Part shown: piece after piece, positions 59,482 to 64,000 of the stretch
How the letters are laid out: each line of letters starts with the position of its first letter
How positions within the stretch are numbered: the first letter of the stretch is position 1
Assembly: GCA_029964075.1 (NCBI GenBank)
Contig: CM057142.1
Span: 25,856,392-25,920,391, forward strand
Direction of reading: 5' to 3'
Length of the DNA stretch: 64,000 nucleotides
Source of the DNA: Patiria pectinifera
Taxonomy: Eukaryota > Echinodermata > Asteroidea > Valvatida > Asterinidae
The notes under the pieces: model-generated
Databases searched by the model: none
Told to the model about the DNA's origin: nothing
What the model saw: the letters and a program-made list of their open reading frames with translations, nothing else
Translations under genes and position numbers: made by a program

Positions 59482-59892
59482 ATGCCATTATTAAGGGCAA
59501 TTTGGTGCATTTTTGGGTTTTATGCTAATGCGAATTTGCATATTCATGAGCAAAGGTGTGATGTCATTTCAGGCAGAAACCTTAATGTAACAGCTATTTC
59601 AGCACCAAAAGTTGCCAGAGTTTGGATATTATGCTGCCGTAAATTGGTTTTCTTTGGTGATTCGTTGTTGTTTCAGTACATGGCAGTAGACCAATGAGCA
59701 AAGTTTTCTCACCAATGCTTTTAATGAGCACATGTTGGGTTCACTACAGAAAAACCCTAAACTGAACAGTGTCTTCCTGAAATGACATCACAACAACAGC
59801 GCCCTCATTTGTCAGGAAAAGCATGGACATTTTTTAAAATGTTTAAAAATGTGCACTTTTCAATAAGATTAACCAAACAGGGATGTCAGATA
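59482..59892. repeat. Dispersed repeat of about 410 bp, copy 2 (inverted)
   Basis: Reverse-complement counterpart of 41697-42105. The open reading frames across it are incidental. Confidence 0.8.
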
Positions 59893-62292
59893 GCTTTCGT
59901 ACATTAATTCATGTGATGGGCCATTTAATTGTTTCGTTTAATCCCCTGTACAAGAGTGCACCGACGCACGGTATAATCATTTGAAATCCGTCTACAGGCT
60001 GACCTTTGACCATCAGTTTGAAATGAACAAGTCTTCAAAAATTTCGTTAATGAGTCCCGAACAAACGTAAGCGCTTGTGTCAGTTTTACATGCAAAATCA
60101 AACCCTTCATTTGTCAAATTAAAAACCGACGATTGTATTTTAAAGTGACCTTATCTTAAATTTATCTTTTTGTGTGTGTAAGTATAAGTTTATTGTCTGC
60201 AGTGACTTTAAGTCACCATGCTGTCTTGCTTGTCTTAGGCCCTCTTTGTGAGCATTCAGGGTTGCTTATCGGACGGTTTATGTTTTTTCCAATGCTGAAT
60301 CTTTGTGTTACTTTTGTCAGAGCATTGTATATAACATTGCCTTTGTATTTTTATATTTTTGGCGAAGACCTATTAAAAATATATAGCAAAGATTATATTG
60401 TATTTCTTGTGTGCGTTTCAAAAAAGCTCGTTAGGCTCACTTTAACTAAGCAAACATGCTGTGTGAAGATGGGGAACATTCGTAAAATGTATAAGAAAAA
60501 ACAACAGAAAAAAAGGGGTTAAAACTAAACTGTTCACTGCAGTAAACTAAACATTATGAAACAAAATATTGAAACATTTTTTATTGCGGTGGCGAATAGC
60601 CTCTCAAGATTCTAAGGATTCTAAAACGGAATCTAACGTTGCTGCTTTGTTGAAAACGGAGACCTGAGTTGAACATTATCTGTTATTTCGAAAGCCGTAA
60701 CATTAACAAAGTATTGAACCCCAAAAAACTCCTAAAGCTAAACTGTCTAGCGCATTGTCAAACCTTGCCAACTATGCTGCTTAAATTCAATGTCGTTAGC
60801 CGATTGAATAAAAATCAAATAAACAAATTAATAAAGTAAACTGGCGTAATGCCATTCGTAGAGGGCATCTTTTTCAGAGGCAGCTCACAATGGATTTTAA
60901 AAAAAAATAAAAAGCTCAATTTTGCCCCTTAATCTGAGAGGTGGTTGTTTAACTACCCCTTTTCTAAGTTACAAGTGCCTCCTTACTTTCTAAGGGTTTT
61001 CTTCATAGGGTCTTACCACTGTAATGCATTTAGCCTGTAAACAACAAGGCTATTCCAAGGCGTGTATACTACGTACATCGATCCCCCAAGAGGACCTATG
61101 CACAGGGAAGATTTTCAGGGAGGATGTTTTCATTACGAGGGGCCGCAGCTCATAGACAGCTGCCCAGTGCTGGATATCCTCTCAGGCTTCGAGTCCGGGG
61201 ATATGGCGGGAAGCGTTTCTGCACACACCCAATTCACGGTTGACCCGCGCAAATTCGCTCTGATGGATGCGTGACGCGACGCTGGTTTAAGATTAGCAAT
61301 CCAGTTGGCATTCCAGCATGAAATTTCCTTTTCCCCCCTTCTGTTTTTTAAACCCCTCCCCCCCCCGGTCCGATTTTTTTTTTTGATGGGCTGTAACAAC
61401 AATTTTGACAAGTTCTTGATTTTCATCGTCAGTGTGGTTAAGGGCCCCTTGGAGCCTCGCAAGACGGGAAGATTGCATTTCCGTTTCGATTCCATTACCT
61501 TATCTTTTTTATTAAACCCGGCACCAGACACCCAAATAACAAGCCACCATCTTATCTTAATAAGCAGCGGTGAGACTTTCAAAGTTCCCTTTCTAGATGA
61601 GAGAAGAAATGAAAAGCAGTTTTTTTTATGCAGTTTTTAGTTCGTGCCAATGAAGCTGTTGGGATTTTGGCAGGTTCCCAAAGGCCTTGGACTTTGCTTG
61701 TCAGTGATGTAGCTTAGATGAGTACCAGCGAATGGAGACATTAATTTTCACAGCTGAAATAAGCTATGGGTAAATGCGCCAGAACGGGATGAGAATGGGT
61801 AAAAAAAAACCAAAAAACTTTGCAGTTCACATAATTTTTACTAACAAAAAAATCCCCGTTTTGACAGCAGTTCTATGATTGAGGTCCTCTTGGCCATAGA
61901 TCTATTTCCTCAGCGCTTAAAAAATTGTAATTTATTACTATACGTATATTCGTAAATTGTGAGCGTGCCTGCAAAATTGAAGGACAGAGTTATCCGATGT
62001 TACATTTCTGATCTCCAGCACGTTCCATGTGGGTGAATTGTATGAAAAGGATGTGACCCCTTTTAATTTCAAACCTAATCATTTCATCGTTTACTTTGCG
62101 TAAAAAACCCATAGAGAAATGGCCAAGATAAAATCCGGTAATTTATGAAGCTTTGGAATGGCAATGCAAAAATTGAGATGGGAAATAACGGTGTATTTTG
62201 TGAACTCGATCAAATTTTTTACCTATGGAGGTACACTCATACGATTAAAAGAACGGTTTCAAACAGTGACAAGGCGGGGTTTTTTGCATTAA

Positions 62293-62472
62293 AACCCGGT
62301 TCATACTTCATGCGAATGCGAATGCGAAGCCAATTGACGTCATGAAACATTCGCTGCGAAATTCGCCCGAGTTGAAATATGTTCAACTTTTACGAATTCG
62401 CAGCGCAAATACTTGCCACGACGTCACAAATTCGCGTTCGCTTTCGCTTTTGCGCCGAGTATGAACCGGGCT
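62293..62472. mobile_element. PIF/Harbinger-like palindromic MITE (180 bp)
   Basis: Ends AACCCGGTTCATACT and, inverted, AGCCCGGTTCATACT, flanked by TAA on both sides (62290-62292 and 62473-62475). The interior has 'gcgaatgcgaatgcg' repeats and their complement-like 'cgcgttcgctttcgc'. A TWA duplication is typical of the PIF/Harbinger superfamily. Confidence 0.75.
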
Positions 62473-64000
62473 TAAAGCTAAACAGTATCATGGGCGTCGC
62501 CAGCATTTTTTTCTAGAGGGGAGAAAACTGACGCACTCACCAGAAGCGCATGGAGAAATCATCGGCCGTGGAAAAATCGAGAGGGGGTGCTAGACATCAC
62601 TCGACACTTTGTTAAAAACCGTCTATGTTCATTAAAATATACATTAAATTAACAGTAATAATGATTCTTGTTGTAACTTTTCCAGAAAGGGGAAGAGGAA
62701 AGTGCCCCCTTGGCGCCCTCCCCCTCCGGCGATCGATGACCACGCAAAGGTTCATTTACCGTGAATTACCCGGAAAAGTATACCTATTGATTTAACGACA
62801 TGCAGAAACCTTGCTCAAAGTGAAGACAGGACTGGCATCAATAAAACTCTTAGTGAAATAATTCCACCGGAAATGGTATCGTTCGGAAAACAAACAGCGA
62901 ACATTCATGAACACTGACATGAGGAATGACGCGGGGCAGACTTCTCCAGGTAATCGTATTTCCTAGATAAGCCTTACAGTTGGTTCTTTTGCAGTCTGAC
63001 TTTAAACTTTCTGACATTTATTTAAGGCCTAAACCCCATTATCAATACGCCATTATAAATGTATCTAGGCTGCGTGTCTATCCAGTATCCAGGAACATTA
63101 TTAAATCTCCTTGAGTCCGGAACTCTGAATATTGAATCTACGTAAAAGAGTAAAATGTGCAAGAAACCCAGCGACAATTCCCCAGCTCCCTCGTTAAATG
63201 AACCCCCGGACTGACCTCTTGAGGTAAAACTTCGGGTCAGCAGGGGGTCACCCCTCTAACCTCCCTCCCAGACAACACATCCGCTTGAAATTGCCGCCTC
63301 TGGGGGATTGTCACACGGGGTCACAGCCAATTTGCAATGTAATAATCTTTTGCATAATAATGACATCCCTTTGTGGGTCAAAGCCACCCCCCCCCTCCTA
63401 TTTGGCCGGAAGTTGGCCAGTCTGGTAGTGACGTCATCCCGTCACGGCAATCTCCAGAATCGTCTGTTTAAGTTCCCGCGTTTTATTGACACTCCTGGGA
63501 GAAGTATGTAATGAGGCTGCTTCATAAACTGGGAACTTAGATAAAACTAAGTATCACATTTGTTCGGTCGCTCTTGATTGACTTCAAAGTCGCTTTGAAG
63601 TATATGGCAATTGGTATATGATATGCCAATGCAAAGCCTTGGCCCGCACGTGTTCACAATACAAGAAGTTAAGTTGTCCATAGTTTGGGGGGGAAATGGC
63701 TGTTTGAGCAGAGGAATAAGCGTTAGAAACACGCTTCTGGCATTATAAGTCTTGATATGTAGAAATGATAGTTTGATATAAGAAACCGCCAAAAATGACC
63801 TTAATTAAAGGGAGGCATAACTGGTATTATAGGTTTTCTCTTTCCGGCTCAAGCTGCATCTCTGGCCTCTAGCTTAATGGAAATCCTCCAAACTTCATAA
63901 TATTTAATTTAATGTTTCAGAAGTATAATGTTGCCGATTTTATAATTTTGAGCACCAGGCCGGTCAGGGTGCTAAAATATCCCCACGGCGAAGCCGAAAG

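Larger units (their letters stand above)
57811..64000. other. Downstream intergenic region
   Basis: Apart from the repeats at 59482-59892 and 62293-62472, I see no supportable gene. Short open frames, including hydrophobic ones near 58.9-59.2 kb and 60.2-60.5 kb and a 70-codon segment at 61062-61274, show no domain and no consistent splice context. Confidence 0.5.

Noticed and set aside
61062..61274. 70-codon plus-strand frame
   Set aside because: Starts with GTG, no domain or exon boundaries consistent with a gene. Kept only as a note.

Overview
The window looks like nuclear DNA of an invertebrate deuterostome. An echinoderm is the best guess; a hemichordate or cephalochordate is not excluded. 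Three things point there: intron-rich genes with canonical GT-AG boundaries, a dense load of short non-autonomous DNA transposons and a tRNA-derived SINE, and a membrane protein with an IgGFc-binding-type ectodomain, a family that is abundant in echinoderms. There is no bacterial or viral gene organisation.

Gene A occupies 507-30979 on the + strand. It can be assembled into nine exons that join in frame to a 330-residue protein. The protein has an acidic N-terminal region, a Cys/His cluster that could bind metal, and a class I S-adenosylmethionine-dependent methyltransferase fold. I recognise the fold but not a named family, so no symbol is given. Introns make up about 97% of the gene. They are filled with mobile-element remnants: hAT-like elements with 8-bp target duplications, long fold-back elements flanked by TA or TTAA, a SINE in both orientations, hexamer satellites, and two copies of a fold-back repeat with a TTAGGG core.

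The 30980-45480 stretch is largely non-coding. It holds the 3' flank of gene A, a degenerate CCCAT satellite of about 740 bp, a probable LINE 3' end, small hAT-like elements, a very AT-rich block, and one weak immunoglobulin-like open segment near 35.3 kb.

Gene B occupies 45854-56634 on the + strand. A short first exon encodes a signal peptide. After an 8.2 kb intron, one long exon encodes an IgGFc-binding-type ectodomain, a single transmembrane helix and a 331-residue cytoplasmic tail with spaced tyrosine motifs. The joined product is 867 residues and reads as a type I receptor with possible signalling capacity. A CRE overlapping an E-box, plus a second E-box, lie about 0.3 kb upstream of its ATG.

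From 56635 to the end I see no convincing gene. That stretch holds the 3' flank of gene B, one long dispersed repeat that pairs with a copy at 41.7 kb, and a Harbinger-like palindromic element. The two genes show no evident functional link. All identifications come from reading the sequence; no database search was done.
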